This document shows, piece after piece, positions 1 to 11,585 of a stretch of 64,000 nucleotides of DNA; within the stretch, counting starts at the first letter, position 1; the number at the start of each line of letters is the position of its first letter. Position numbers and translations under genes: made by a program. A model generated the notes under the pieces. It did not search any database, was not told the origin of the DNA, and saw only the letters and a program-made list of their open reading frames with translations. This DNA comes from Diogma glabrata (taxonomy: Eukaryota > Arthropoda > Insecta > Diptera > Cylindrotomidae): positions 138,632,980 through 138,696,979 of the forward strand of contig OY856186.1 of NCBI GenBank assembly GCA_963693315.1. Direction: 5' to 3'.

Positions 1-501
1 AAAAAAAGTAAAGTGCAAAAGAAAAGGAGACTCTGGTGACCCTCAACGATGAAGAAGCCGCGACCGTCACGAACACCCCATTATTACATGGTATTTTTGT
101 AAGACATTAGGTAAGCTTGTATATAACCCAATAAAAGCTAAACAAATACAAGAATATATATATATATATAGTTATACAATACAAGAAAATGACTCACCCC
201 GATAATGATATCAGATCCCATTCCTCATTCCCTGGGCAATTAGCTGGGCATCCCAGCCAGGTTAATACAATCGTTGCAATATTGTTAAAGCTACTAAGAA
301 TAGCGGTGAGTTGCTTTCTAGCTAATAATCCTTCCAATAGACACTGTATTTCTAATGCTTTCAAATCGGGCATATGATATCTTTGCTCCAATTTTTTGAT
401 CTAAGAGCCCTTTCTTCGTCCCGTTGATGATGAACGTGCTGTTTCACAATTTTCCTTTGGTATATTATCTTTCCCTTCGATCAATGATTTGTTAATATTA
501 T
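1..501. other. Unassigned left edge
   Basis: I recognise no gene here. The minus strand has an open stretch at about 194-391 (65 codons) followed by a donor-like gtgagt, so a small exon cannot be excluded, but the translation matches no family I know. A short (TA)n run lies near 155-170. The segment lies outside the left LTR of the gypsy-like element that starts near 502. Confidence 0.3.
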
Positions 502-1776
502 AAACAGCTTCTTCTGAATTTCAAATACAAGAGTATTCAAATACAGTTCTTGTCTGTGATACAATTTCTCAATACTCTTCCAATATAAACCAGAAGAAAT
601 AAATTTTTTTATTCCAATCAATGTATCAGACAATAAATCCAGTAAGACTCAAACAGTTTAAGACTGCTTTTAACTTTCACCATTCAATTTGTTTTTTTTT
701 ATATTTTGAAAAGAAACACAATGCTTTGAGTACTAAAAAAAACTGTATTCCGAAAATATCGTGATGTGCAAGGAAAACTTCTTTCACTTCAAAACTTCTT
801 CACAAACAACCAAATTCTTAGTCAAAATGTTAATTCTCATATTGGATAATTGTCAATTGTTTTGACGGTAATTTAGGAATCAAAAGGCAATGGTTTTTGT
901 TATTATAGTTTTCCATATTATTCACTGTTTGTGTGCTTTTGTCACTTTTGAATTAAAATGCAATATTTAAAACTAAACTTTTTACTGTTTATTTTTAATT
1001 TTTATTTTATTAATAATAATATAAACTTCCTTATAGTAACAATTTGAATGATTATTTTATTTTTAATTTTTATTTGATTAATAATAATATAAACTTCCTA
1101 GTAACAATTTGAACGATTATTCAAATTGTTACTATAAGGAAGTTTATATTATTATTAATAAAATAAAAATTAAAAATAGACAGTAAAAAGTATATTTCTA
1201 AATATTGCATTTTAACATAAGGCACCGTTACACCAGACACTAACTTTAATGTTTTTATTAATTACCATTATAAGTTTATAAAAACCATTATAAGTATACC
1301 ATTATAAGTTTAACTAACTTTACCGTTTTTATTAATTATCATAATAAGTCTATAAAACTAACTTTACAATGTGCAGTTATTATTTTTCTTTCTTGTATTG
1401 CACAATTATATATAAAACAACGAAAAAAGACAAAACTTACAATAATCATTTACTAAATAAGAAACTTATATTTACGGTTATTGGTTTCCTTTTTTTCCTC
1501 AATTTAGAGCATTTATTATTTATAATTCGAAACTTTTTAATAAATTAAACAGTGAAAACCACAAATAAATAGTTTTAAAAAACCATTAAATTGAATTATA
1601 TTCTATTTTTCTTTTTAAATTTATTTCACGAAAAGAAACCCACCTCATTAAAGTTATAAGTGACAACTCGCCAAATCACCAGTTGGATCCTCGTATTTAT
1701 AATTATTATAAACATCGAAATTGAGGCGTTCGCAGTCTATGTTTTACTATGCGACTGATAAGACATACTCATAACA
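502..1776 (-). repeat. 3' LTR of gypsy-like element A
   Basis: Positions 502-766 and about 1438-1776 align with the right LTR at 14066-14709. The intervening roughly 670 bases (767-1437) are absent from the right copy, so either this copy carries an insertion or the right one a deletion. The extra part holds a palindrome (952-1217). Read on the minus strand the LTR starts with TG at 1776; the other boundary, near 502, is placed only by loss of similarity. Confidence 0.65.
952..1217. repeat. Imperfect palindrome inside the left LTR
   Basis: Arms of roughly 100 bases pair: 'aatgcaatattta' near 957 matches its reverse complement near 1198-1215, and 'taaacttccttatag' near 1021 faces its complement near 1133. 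The left arm also carries a direct duplication of 'aataatataaacttcct' (1012 and 1082). The segment lies in the part of the LTR that is missing from the right copy, so it may be a separate fold-back insertion. Confidence 0.6.
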
Positions 1777-2236
1777 GGACAAACTTCCTGACCACTCAGT
1801 CACGGAATATTGAAAAATGAGGATGAATGATGAGAGGAACCCTCCGACAAAGGTCAACGACTTCTTGGTCACTAGACACAGACACTAGACACAGAAAATA
1901 AACCAAACTGATCAAAGAAATCATAGACCCTACTGAGCCCATTCAGCCGGACATCACAGTCCAACAGTTTGTATCGGTAGTGAAGTTTGTAAATTAAGCC
2001 TAGGCTCGAACCCACACCTTACAACAATATTGTCACGAATTACCCATGACGACACTGTTTTTGGATTTTTGAAGAAGCGAACCCTTACAACCAGCCAGAA
2101 GGGATATATCCGAAAAGTAATACTCGAACCTATGGCCTGAGATCAAGACTGAAAACACACTCCGGTTAAGGAAACTAGCAAAACCAGATTAAAAAAAAAA
2201 TTCAAAAAGCAGAATTTCACCGTGGAAACCCAGATA
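1777..2236. other. Non-coding 3' region of element A
   Basis: This lies between the integrase C-terminus and the 3' LTR. No open frame was recognised. It should hold the polypurine tract just upstream of the LTR on the minus strand (near 1777-1800), but no convincing purine run is visible there. Confidence 0.35.
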
Positions 2237-3007
2237 TTAAGTTCGTATGTCCTTCGAATGGTATGCACTTCTTCGTTTGGAAGCCAGGTCTTCCTGCTCG
2301 TAGGCAGCGCCACCCACTAACCTGAGGACCTTGGCTTCGACAATCTTTGCAGACAATCGCTTACCTACATCGTTCAAAATGAAATTTTGGCGGAACACAA
2401 TATCACCAGGTGTAAACAAAGATTCCCTAGCTCGTAAATTATATCGTTGTGCACTTTTAACAAAGGCTTCTTAAGTCGGCTCAAGAATTCGACTACGGAT
2501 TTTGTTCAAGTGGTCAGGACGCAGAAGTGTTTCACCCGTTTCATGAAGGCTGTTTAATTGTTTCAATAACTCATAGGAAGAACCGTGAGATATCATGGGT
2601 AACCCAAACATGGCATAATATGGAAAGCAGTGGATAGTTTGATGTAATGAACATCGTAGTGCACAAGCAATTTCAATCAAATGCATATCCCCTTTCGATT
2701 GCTCTTCTTTTAAATAAGCCCTGATCCCAGAAAGAACACTCCTATTCACCCGTTCTGAAGCATTAACTTGCGGTGAATATAATGCTAAAAAAGTATGTCT
2801 CACTCCGTGCTTTAGTAGGAAATCTTCAAACAATTTAGATTTAAGCTGTGTACCGTTGTCAGATACAACAACTTCTGGACAACCGAATACATAAAACACA
2901 TTGGTAGCCAGTAATTGACAGATTGGTGCAGCAGTCAATTTGCGCAAAGGAAACAAAAAAGGATACTTGGTCACATGATCAAGTACCACAACTATAGCAA
3001 TATTCAC
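2237..3007 (-). pseudogene. Integrase fragment, gypsy-like element A
   Basis: The frame 3007-2471 encodes about 178 residues of a retroviral-type integrase core (rve). It includes the catalytic-site segment VVSDNGTQ (second Asp) and NASERVNRSV (Glu), followed after a frame break by a C-terminal part (2419-2237) containing FTPGDIVFRQNF and ending in YHSKDIR. The enzyme would splice element cDNA into host DNA. The zinc-binding N-terminus and first Asp are not in the same open frame, and stops separate the pieces, so this is a relic. The ending closely parallels that of element B (YHAKDIR), indicating related families. Confidence 0.8.
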
Positions 3008-3289
3008 AGACTTTTAACGAGGGTAAGGTCCAACAACATCTATGTACAATCGCTGACGAATCCGTTCAGTTTTCATTGGAGATAACATAGAAGCACGAAG
3101 TGGAATATTAGGAGCTTTAATCTCTATACAGGTTTAACAGTTCATCACGAACTTCTTCACTTGGATGTACATTTTTGGCCAATAAAAGAAGTGTCGGATG
3201 TTATACAATGTTTTTGCTAGACCTCTATGAGATGAAGTTGTAGGATTATGGGCCCTACCAATGCACTCGTCAGTGAATTCCTCGGAAAA

Positions 3290-4206
3290 TCATAATTTCC
3301 AAATTTCACCCTCTGGAGGAATCTCAGTATCAAGACAAGCTAGTCTTTTATATACCTGACCAGAAACTACTTTCAGATCAGTCAAGGTACCATTTGCTTC
3401 TTTAACTATGTTTACCAACTTCAAATATCGTGAAGTGTTGAAGAAAGGTAAATTAAAATCTATATCACGCATTGAACACACTTCAGAAATAGTATCGACA
3501 AAATCACGCCTTGATAGGGTGTCAGGGACGGTATTCAGTTTACCCTTACGGTACTCAATATCAAAGACGTAACCCTGCAAGTTCAAGCTCCATCGAGCCA
3601 ACCGATAAGAAAGTTCTTTTTGTTGCATGAGCCATTTCAGTAAAGCATGATCAGTCACGATCTTAAAAGCCTATCCCTCGACATACGCTTTTTTACTCCC
3701 AGTACGGCTGCTAAGCATTCTTTTTCACTAGTGGAATAGTTGCGTTGGGCAGAATTAAGTTTTTTTGGACATGTGCGCTATAGGATGTTCTATACCGTCC
3801 ATGTCACATTGAAGCAATACACAACTTACTCCATCATTGCTAGCATCGCATTGGAGAGTAAAAGGTTTAGTATAATCGGGGTTTTTAAGGACCGGTGCTG
3901 ATATAAGTGCATTTTTAAGATTTTTAAATGCAACTTCAGCATCTTCTGTCCACACGAATTTATTAGTTGATTTCTTCAACAAAGCAGATATTGGAGATGA
4001 CATCGCAGAGAAATACATATATAAAAGTATATAAACCTGCGATAATAAACAGTTATACCAAGGAATCGACATATCTGTTTGGGTGTACGAGGAGCAGGAA
4101 ATTCAGGAATCGCCTGAGTTTTATCAGGATCTAGTTTTAGCATAACACCTCCCACGACATAACCTAAATATTTGACTTCCGGCAAGAGAAACTTCCTTTT
4201 TTCCAA
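3290..4206 (-). pseudogene. RT C-terminus and RNase H fragments, element A
   Basis: Three consecutive minus-strand pieces carry gypsy-type pol features. The first (4206-3976) has KYLGYVVGG, TPKQICRFLG and YYRRFI, the thumb/connection part of RT. The second (4072-3755) has LQCDASNDGV, the first catalytic Asp region of RNase H. The third (3658-3290) has VTDHALLKWLM, LARWSLNLQ and VPDTLSRRD, the end of RNase H. The palm with the YxDD box is missing upstream, where a LINE scrap sits instead. Frameshifts separate the pieces. Order and strand match the integrase fragment downstream. Confidence 0.8.
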
Positions 4207-4560
4207 AAAAAGTTATTTCGGGAAGTCTCTAGAAAATCTTTAAAACCATTGTATTGAAGCCATCACCGTGTAGTTAAAAATTTGGAAAGCGTGTGTATAC
4301 GCAACACTCTCATAAATGAATGTGCAAACGCCCTGATGGAGTTTGAAAGCTGATTCAAGCCTTTATTTGGAATTAAGCGATTCCAGAAAGAGAAAATTTT
4401 CAGAAACTTGTGTTTCTGTAAGGAATAGAATGTTCGGTTTGTCGTGCTCAAGATGATATTGCACGTGGTCATGGTTAGCCTTCAATCCGCAGATGTTTTG
4501 AACATGTATTTTAAAATTTTTTATTGATTCAAATATGTGTTGTCCCTGCAAATACCTTGG
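4207..4560 (-). pseudogene. Non-LTR retrotransposon endonuclease fragment
   Basis: On the minus strand, 4551-4363 encodes HVQNICGLKANHD and KPNILFLTETQVSE, the N-terminal landmarks (QN and TET) of an APE-type endonuclease of a Jockey/CR1-group LINE. A shifted frame continues with a Q-G-V-C-T-F segment typical of the next conserved block. It resembles the start of the LINE at 22952. It replaces the missing first half of the gypsy RT, so it either inserted there or marks a deletion junction. Confidence 0.65.
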
Positions 4561-5452
4561 ACGTGCCGTTTATGGGCGGGTGGATTGCGCAAATTTGCTT
4601 TACCACTTGCAGACTTATTTTTTTTCGGTTGTACTGCCATTTACATATATCAAAAGGTTTATTTTATTTTCTTATGTTTTATTTTAAAATGCATAACTAA
4701 GTAAAAAATCTTATCATACAATAAAATATGACATATGCCAATATTTCATGATAAGATGAAGAAATAATAACAAAATAATAAGTGCAAAACAAATTGTGAG
4801 AAATTTGCAGAAAACAAAACAAAACTAATTGCCAATAATCCAGCTGATGCAGCGCTCCCCAGACGCACCACCCACCACCTCAATCGAAACACAAAGCCGA
4901 CACAGAATTATGTGTTAGTCTGATTCCTCGGAAGAGCTAACGAGCGGTGCCACTACGGAACGCGACCCAGCTAAGACTGGGGGTGCTACCGTTGACTAAT
5001 TAAAGTTCGTCCGCCAGCACCCTAAGATATCATCTTTGCTAATAATATCTCCTGCCATTGCCAGTGGTATGTGATATCTCACGCTGACTGATATGTCAAT
5101 GGCATGGACTGGAGTACGCAGGGTAGTCAGACCCGTAGATCAACATTGATCATAATCGATCAAAATCGACCCCTCCTGCGGCCGAACGGAGTGTGGAGAA
5201 CGATGGAGTCCTTGAACTGTTGGTCGTTGTGAATATGACTTAACAGGAGTAGGAAAAGATCGAGATTCGTTGGTATTGGGTTTACGCTTCAAAAGTGATA
5301 AAGTTACATCATGAGTATGAGAATGGGTAAGAGAGTATCAGAAGTAGAGTTTCCAGCCTAGATACCAGGTGTTACGCAGGTCGAGTTTTTATCAGGTTCG
5401 ATACTGGTTGGACTATTACTAGACAATGCAGTTAAAGGTTTAGCCAATGGAT
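4561..5452. other. Unassigned segment within element A
   Basis: No coding frame I can name. By position it should have held the protease and RT N-terminus of the gypsy-like element. An A/T-rich part (4600-4850) is followed by a more GC-balanced part (4850-5450) whose origin I do not recognise. Confidence 0.3.
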
Positions 5453-5499
5453 TTAATGTTGCAGCGTTGTATGATAATGAATTTGATAGAATATTATCG

Positions 5500-6649
5500 A
5501 TCCAGCAAGATTGAAAGGGGTCATTTGAATCCAAAATGTCATTTTCAAATAAAGATCAGGTGAAACAATATATGTGGAATTAGATTTTACTAAAATTTGT
5601 TCTAGGAGCGAGAAAAGGTGTCGTGTTTCTGCCCCCCTTTCGGTTTCCCTGACAATGATCACAATTGGGAAAAATAACATCGTCCTTACCACAACCTCAA
5701 CAGAATATTTGTTGTGGTTCACGACAATTGTGCCAACGATGACCAGGAAATTTACAATTCCAACAGGTTGTCGAATTAGATAGTCGTTTAGTTGACTGGG
5801 CTGGTTGAATAGCTGCTAATTCATTGGAAATCGAATCTGAAGGAACTTCACTAATCCTTACTTGTTCTTGAGAATTCATGTTCTATATCCAACTCTGACA
5901 CAGGTCTAGAAGGACGATATTTGTATTAGCGAGGTTTAGTAATAGGTTCGACCCAAAGTTTTTCTCTGTCTCTACACAATTAACGCAGGTGTTCCAGGTC
6001 ATAAATGGTAACACACAAGAGCTCTCGTCATATTTCAATTCGCAGATTATTACGTATCAACGTCAGCATTTCACCGTCACTCATTGGAACCATTAATTTA
6101 TCAGACAACCTATATAACGATTGCAGAAAATCGTCGAATAACTCGGTTGGCCTCTGTTTTCTGGCCCGCGTCCTTTCTTTTATTTCATCGTTTGTCTGTC
6201 TCTGAATTCTACTCGTAAAGCATAAAAAAAGCCAGTCCATAAAAGCTGACGATTTTGACGGTAGTACCGACAAAACCATTCAGCGGATCTGTCAGTTAAG
6301 AGCAAATAGAGAGTACAGGTGATTATGGAAAAATCATTTTTAAGACAGATCTCGGTCAACCTATCCACTCGGAATATAAAAGCTTCCACATTCAGACCAT
6401 CTGGTCTGCCGGAAAATGTTAAATTCCAATTACGGATTGTAGTGGAGTACTGATCGTGGTGTTGTCGATATTGAGCAGAAGTCCAGACAACAGAGGTTGT
6501 GCCGGAGGAAGATTTCGGGGTACCAAATCGTCTCTCATTGAATGTGAGCACGAAGCCTGTTGCCACAACGGAGAGTTATTGGACTCAGCATTTGGTACTT
6601 CCTGTCGGGAAGATTGATGGAGACCCAAAGAATTGCTAATTCTTGCCAT
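5500..6649 (-). pseudogene. Gag capsid and zinc-knuckle region, element A
   Basis: Minus-strand frames 6649-6419, 6566-6180 and 6279-6028 carry a retrotransposon Gag-like segment (FSGRPDGLNVEAFIFRVDRL, then an SAEWFCRY-type block and EFRDRQT). It is followed by 5879-5697 with a CCHC knuckle, CWNCKFPGHRWHNC (C-x2-C-x4-H-x4-C). Just beyond, a second cysteine cluster C-x2-C-x9-C-x2-C lacks the histidine. Gag packages element RNA into particles. Frame changes between the pieces show decay. The same pair of cysteine motifs occurs in element B. Confidence 0.75.
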
Positions 6650-6685
6650 TTTGCGGTCTAAAGGATCTTGTATAGTTTTATGGGA

Positions 6686-7082
6686 CTACTGCAACAAAGC
6701 TGCAGCTCCTGATGACTCGAGACTCATACGAGTTACTGCAACATTTGCTTCGTTCGTCCTTTGAGAATATGGTAATCCGATAGGTACCCGTGTAGATGAA
6801 TGTTCTGGTCCAATGCTGGACTGCTGACGCTGCATTTCAGCGGTCAGAGCTCGAGTTATGGCTCTTTGCGAAGGTGGTGGAACTATTGGGAAATTGTTAG
6901 AGAGAGCAGTTCTGGGCAATCTCTGGAGATCTGCTCTTACACATGCTGCTGTACACAGCGAATATGTGTCATTTTGTAGTAACCAATCCAGAATACACAT
7001 ATCGTGAAAAATTTGATTACAGCGAGTTGAAATTTTAGAATCTGCTGGTACTATTTCCCGCTGACACACCGTGCAGGTACAC
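6686..7082 (-). pseudogene. RING-like zinc-finger segment at the gag N-terminus, element A
   Basis: The frame is open from about 7082 down to 6686. It begins with C-T-V-C, then has C-N-Q-I-F-H-D-M-C-I-L-D-W-L and a C-x3-C pair, spaced like a RING-H2 finger (C-x2-C ... C-x-[H]-x2-H-x2-C ... C-x2-C). One expected His is Gln and the last pair is one residue too wide, so zinc binding is uncertain. No ATG opens the frame: the codon at 7069 is GTG and the frame continues upstream to the TA-flanked insertion. The rest is low-complexity, Gln/Ser/Arg rich. It lies immediately upstream of gag. RING E3-like function is inference only. Confidence 0.5.
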
Positions 7083-7084
7083 AG

Positions 7085-7985
7085 AGAGAAAAAAAATTCC
7101 AGATTTGAGAATTGTGCATGATTGAAAATAGAAAATTCAGTTTCTTCTTAATTTGAGAAAATTTAAATCATTTTAATACTCCGAAATTTAAAACTGAGAT
7201 AAAAACTATCAATTCGATCACACAAAAAAGTGAATAAAATACTATTTTTGAGAATTATATATGATTAAAAACAGAATCTTCTCATTTCGAGTAAATTTAT
7301 ATCATTTTAATACAACAAAACTTTAAAAGTGAGAAAAAACTATCAATTCGATCATCCTACAGAAGAATGAAATACTGAAGTTGAGAATTGTTTTTGTTCA
7401 ACAATAGGAAATACATTTATTCTTGTTTTGAGTAAATAAAGATCGTTTCATTTTTTCTGTATAAATACAAGAAATTTTTGAATCAGAATAAGATTTCCAT
7501 TTCTCAAATTCAACAGAGAAGTACACATCACTTTGTTACTTCCCCATTATTTATTTGATTCACAAATGTCAAAATGAGAGTAAAATATTTTCATTATAAT
7601 CCTTTTTGTTTCTTTTTGAAACTTAAAGATCAGATAATAATAAGTTATTCGCGAGTATTCTCAATTTGATCCACGTATATAAAATTAAGGAAAAAAAATT
7701 ATCGATTTTATACCTTTTCTCTCCAATTGAACTTATGAGATCGAAATGAAACTAACTAGTACTCGATTATTCTCGGTTGGATCAACGTATATAAAATTGA
7801 GAAAAAAAAAATTCTCAGTATTATTATTTTTCTCTCAAATTAAACTTATGAGATCGAAATGAAAACAATTAATATTCGATTACTTTCGATTTGATCTTAC
7901 GTAGATAAAATTGAGAAAAAAAATTTCTCGATTTCATTCTTTTTCTCTCAAATTGAACGTATAATAATAAGATTGAAATGATAAT
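7085..7985. repeat. Tandem A/T-rich subterminal repeats
   Basis: Two families of imperfect tandem copies are visible. At 7085-7400 the unit is about 135 bases, around 'ttgagaattatatatgatt' and 'aactatcaattcgatca'. At 7652-7985 three copies of about 110 bases share 'cgtatataaaattgagaa', 'ttctctcaaattgaac' and 'atgagatcgaaatgaaa'. They carry short inverted motifs (tctcaaattga/tcaatttgaga). No coding potential. Confidence 0.6.
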
Positions 7986-9784
7986 AATTTTTTTTGATAT
8001 AATACGTTCGAAGAAAAAATTACGATACATTATTCAGTGAGAGAGTTTTTCAGCAGATGAACGCGTTTTATAACTTGTGAAAAAAAAAGTTTGTGTCCGT
8101 GCGAGAATTGATACTAGCTGTGCTTAAAATCAGCAATAATGAGAGTTCAAAGTAAAGTAAACTTGCGTGCACAGAACGAGGTTTGGTTCATTCAGTTTGC
8201 CGGGAGTCCTGGGATCAGTTTATTTGATGCATGTACTTGCTACTATTGGTGCTTAAATTACTGAATTAAATTACATCACACTCAAAATTTCAAGTCAATC
8301 GAAGGTGAAAATCGGATATTTTAAACAATTGGCTTGAAGCAAAACGGGGACAAAAATTTCTGGGTAAATACATACATTATGGTTTCTTGTCGAAATTTAT
8401 TAAAATTCCGAAATCAACCGATATTATCGATTTCTGAGCTCTAAAGCTCTAAAGTATAAAGAACTAAATGCTTGCATGAAAAAATGTTAAAAATTGCATG
8501 AAAAATTTTAAAAACATTTAAAATAAGTTTTAAATCTAACAGTTTTTTTTGTTTTTAAAACTATAACTATTATGATGGCAAAATTCCAAAAGGAAATTAT
8601 ACAATTTGTATAAAAATTTTTCGACCAAATTAAGAGGTGCAGGTTGCTTGATTACACCGAAAAAAATTCGATTGGATACTCCAACAACTTCAGGATTACA
8701 ATTGTTTGGTAAAACTTCTTACAATTGTTTCAGACAAATGCATCGCATTAAACTTCGTTTTTATATTATTTTTAATATTAGGTTCTTCGACGGTTGATCT
8801 TACTGAATATGATCAAAAAGAATTTCAAGAGCTGAAGCAAACCTTACCTGTCATTCAAGAGCCTAGTTGTGAGGGTCGTCTAAGGGAGTTTAAAGAAGCA
8901 AAGGATAAATCTTTAAAATATTTTTTAATGACTGGCCACTTTATAGAAATGCTATAATGCCAGCATTTTGGTAAGTTTGAAGTTAAAGGTATTTTAAGAC
9001 TGTTTTGGAATTACAGCTTCTTTTTTTTTTCTACAGATTGATTTAGATTATAAAAGACTCTTTCCGAATAAACATAAAAAACTTTTGGAGAAGGCAAAAC
9101 ATTTTTTCGAAGTTGTGGTACCAGTGCTACGCAAACCAATTAAAGATAAGCAAAGTCTAAAGGATTTGAACGATATGCCAACTGACCCAGGTAAACAAGT
9201 TTTGATCACAATTAAGCTATAACGGTACATAATATATAGTTGAATGCATTAATTTGATTATGCATTAACTTGATCCTTTTATACTAGTTAAATAAAGTCC
9301 AAAATAAATAATTCAGTACAGTCCATTCATCTTTTGCAAGGCAGTCTTAGATCATGAAAAGTGTGTAGTTATTGAGTGTAGTTATGGTATGTTTATAAGT
9401 ATACGGGTTTCTGGTGAAATGTTTCAAAAAAGATATTTTTCGCCACTAATTTCACAACTTTCAAACACACTTCGGCTTTATGTCCCATTACGGAACTTCG
9501 CAGAGACAACAATAAGCCTCCAGCCCGGTCGGTCCTTGGCAAGCTCCTCCCAGCCTTAAACAAGTCCCAGAAATACAAAGACTTCTACGATACCGTTTTT
9601 TATACCCCGTTGAATTTTTAGATACTAGAAGTTTTTACCGTCCAAAAAGTAAAAACTTCTTCGTTCTCTTTGAGCTCCCCAAATTAATGGGGGGCCATAT
9701 AACTAAAGGAAAAACCTAACCCGAAATAATACAATTAATTCTAAATTGACGGCCAGAAGAGCAAAATAACGAGAATGAGGGTGA

Positions 9785-10517
9785 CCACCCAACTAGCATT
9801 TTAACTTCTTTTAAAACACTAAACAGTCTTACCGAAACTAACTTCCCCACCTTCATAGTTTCTTTAAAATTTCTAAGCAGTTTCGATAAAGGCCATTTGG
9901 AGAACTTTCCCCACCTTTCCCGCCTTGTGCAAAATAAGTCTAAATAATAGATTAAAAACCAAAAACCACCTTATACTTTTTTGACAAAAACGAAACGATT
10001 TCAATTTCGTATAAGCTTCAATTTCGTATAAAGCCATTGAAATTACATGTCACATATCTTTTTCCATAAAAAGTAATCCCCTGAATTATTTTCTATATTT
10101 TCTACATCTAAATTTAGTTGAAATAATAGACGCAATAGCTTCCGTCAGTTTGACATATTTCGTTTCAGATATTGAAGCAATTTTTATAGTATGACAGCTG
10201 TGCTTCTATACGATCTGTAAAGAGTTACAACTGAAACAACTACAATCCTAATGACAGCTATAACTTCTATAACCTTTTTTCGGAAGCTCTATTTTGTGAT
10301 CTGTAGATAAGTTTCGGTAAAGCTTCTTATATTAAATATAGAAATATTTTAGAAGCTTTCATTCCGGCGGTGCGGAGAACTTCTCTGTGAAAGTTGTATA
10401 TCGAAACTTTATAGAAGTAAAATATAACTAGCTTACACTTAGAAGCTTAAGCGAAGCTTTATTGAAGCTAAAACTTATATAATTCCAAATTGAGAAGTAA
10501 GTTTGCTAGTTGGGCAC
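9785..10517. mobile_element. MITE with CCCAACTAGCA terminal inverted repeats
   Basis: The left end 'cacccaactagcattttaacttc' motif (from 9785) faces 'tttgctagttgggcaccc' (to 10517), inverted. The interior is non-coding and full of short alternating motifs such as agaagctt and aagcttc. It lies in the third intron of the decayed spliced gene. No clear target duplication was found. Confidence 0.5.
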
Positions 10518-10949
10518 CCGCTGCAGTGTGAAAAATTACTCAGCACAATTTCACACAACTGACGTTGTCATTAGTCGTCGAACTAACGCAAACAGGGCAT
10601 GGACGGTATAAACCTACCTACTGCCCCTCAGGCACACGAGGTAACCATTCCTTTCGGCAGTTGTTTTTAAGTCTACACTGTTATCATATTCCTCCTGTTT
10701 CCTTCCTACCCTTTTGAAATCGTACAGGGTAATCATTCCCTTAAGTATTTTATTTCTCTTATCACATATCCATTTGTTTTTTGTTGTGTTTTTCCTATAC
10801 TATTATTATTATTCTTCTTTATTTTCTAGTTATTGTTTTTTTCCCCTTTTTAATTTTGTTCTTTGTTTTTTTTAAATAATTCAATTTTTATCATGGTTGC
10901 ATGACTCCTGCATGGGAGTTCATGGGAAACCGAGAGTGTTGTTTGTTTA

Positions 10950-11330
10950 GGCGAATAGCTGTCTCATTACCGAAACATTCATCGCATCCATAAAAAAAAA
11001 ATCTATCTGGTATTCTGTTGCCTGCCCAAATAGATTCTGGAGGCTTCCGGGTTGGAACAGTGTTCTCACGTTCCACGTTTGATTCAAACAGATTGTCCAG
11101 GTACAATAGCAAGGGAGGTCTAAACCAGAAAGACGTTCCATTCCAAGGTTTATGTTGTTTTTTATTAACAAAAGTTTTTTACGGGACGAGGAAAATCACC
11201 TCTTACGACACGCATGAGTGCAGTGGGCTGATTTTTTTGAAGAAGGGGACCTCAACTCCACAGGTGGGCCTATGATGAAATTGGGTTAGCCAAGCTACAA
11301 CTCACCATTTCAGTCGCCTCTTACAACACG
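10950..11330 (-). pseudogene. RTE-type LINE 5' fragment
   Basis: The minus strand encodes TWNVRTLFQPGSLQNL, the first conserved block of an RTE/BovB-type APE endonuclease (compare TWNVRSL in the RTE copies at 50071 and 54403). It is preceded by leader-like sequence up to about 11330 and breaks off soon after into unrelated sequence. It is a different RTE lineage from the two larger copies. Confidence is limited by its short length. Confidence 0.5.
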
Positions 11331-11585
11331 CATGCAGTGGATTGATTTTTTCCCTCAATAGAAGTCACTTATTTCAGCAAACTTTAACTAATTTATCTGA
11401 TTCACTTCAGTAATTTAATTTTATTTTTTATTTAAATTTTTACAGAGCTACGACAGTTAAAACTGTTCAAATTTATTCACTACGCTACGAGACCAAATAC
11501 AAGAATTCCTGCAACAAATAAGAAAGGAATGTGGAAGCCAACTATTCTCAATTCGATTAGCTCATTTGTACAAAATGCGTTATAA

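Larger units (their letters stand above)
8606..11585 (+). pseudogene. Decayed multi-exon gene inside the TA-flanked block
   Basis: Four plus-strand blocks have coding character and canonical splice signals: 8606-8708 (donor gt at 8709), 8782-8970 (acceptor ttag, donor gtaagt), 9037-9190 (acceptor tttctacag, donor gtaaac) and 11446-11585 (acceptor ttttacag, stop taa). The 9190/11446 junction keeps phase, giving P-E-L-R-Q. The second block has an in-frame stop and needs a one-base frameshift to reach the third. The translation is Lys/Leu rich, with FFEVVVPVLRKPIKD and GMWKPTILNSISSFV. It resembles proteins I associate with transposon-linked gene families, but I cannot name it. An open stretch just right of the block (12468-12570) could extend it. 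The big third intron holds other insertions. Confidence 0.5.
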
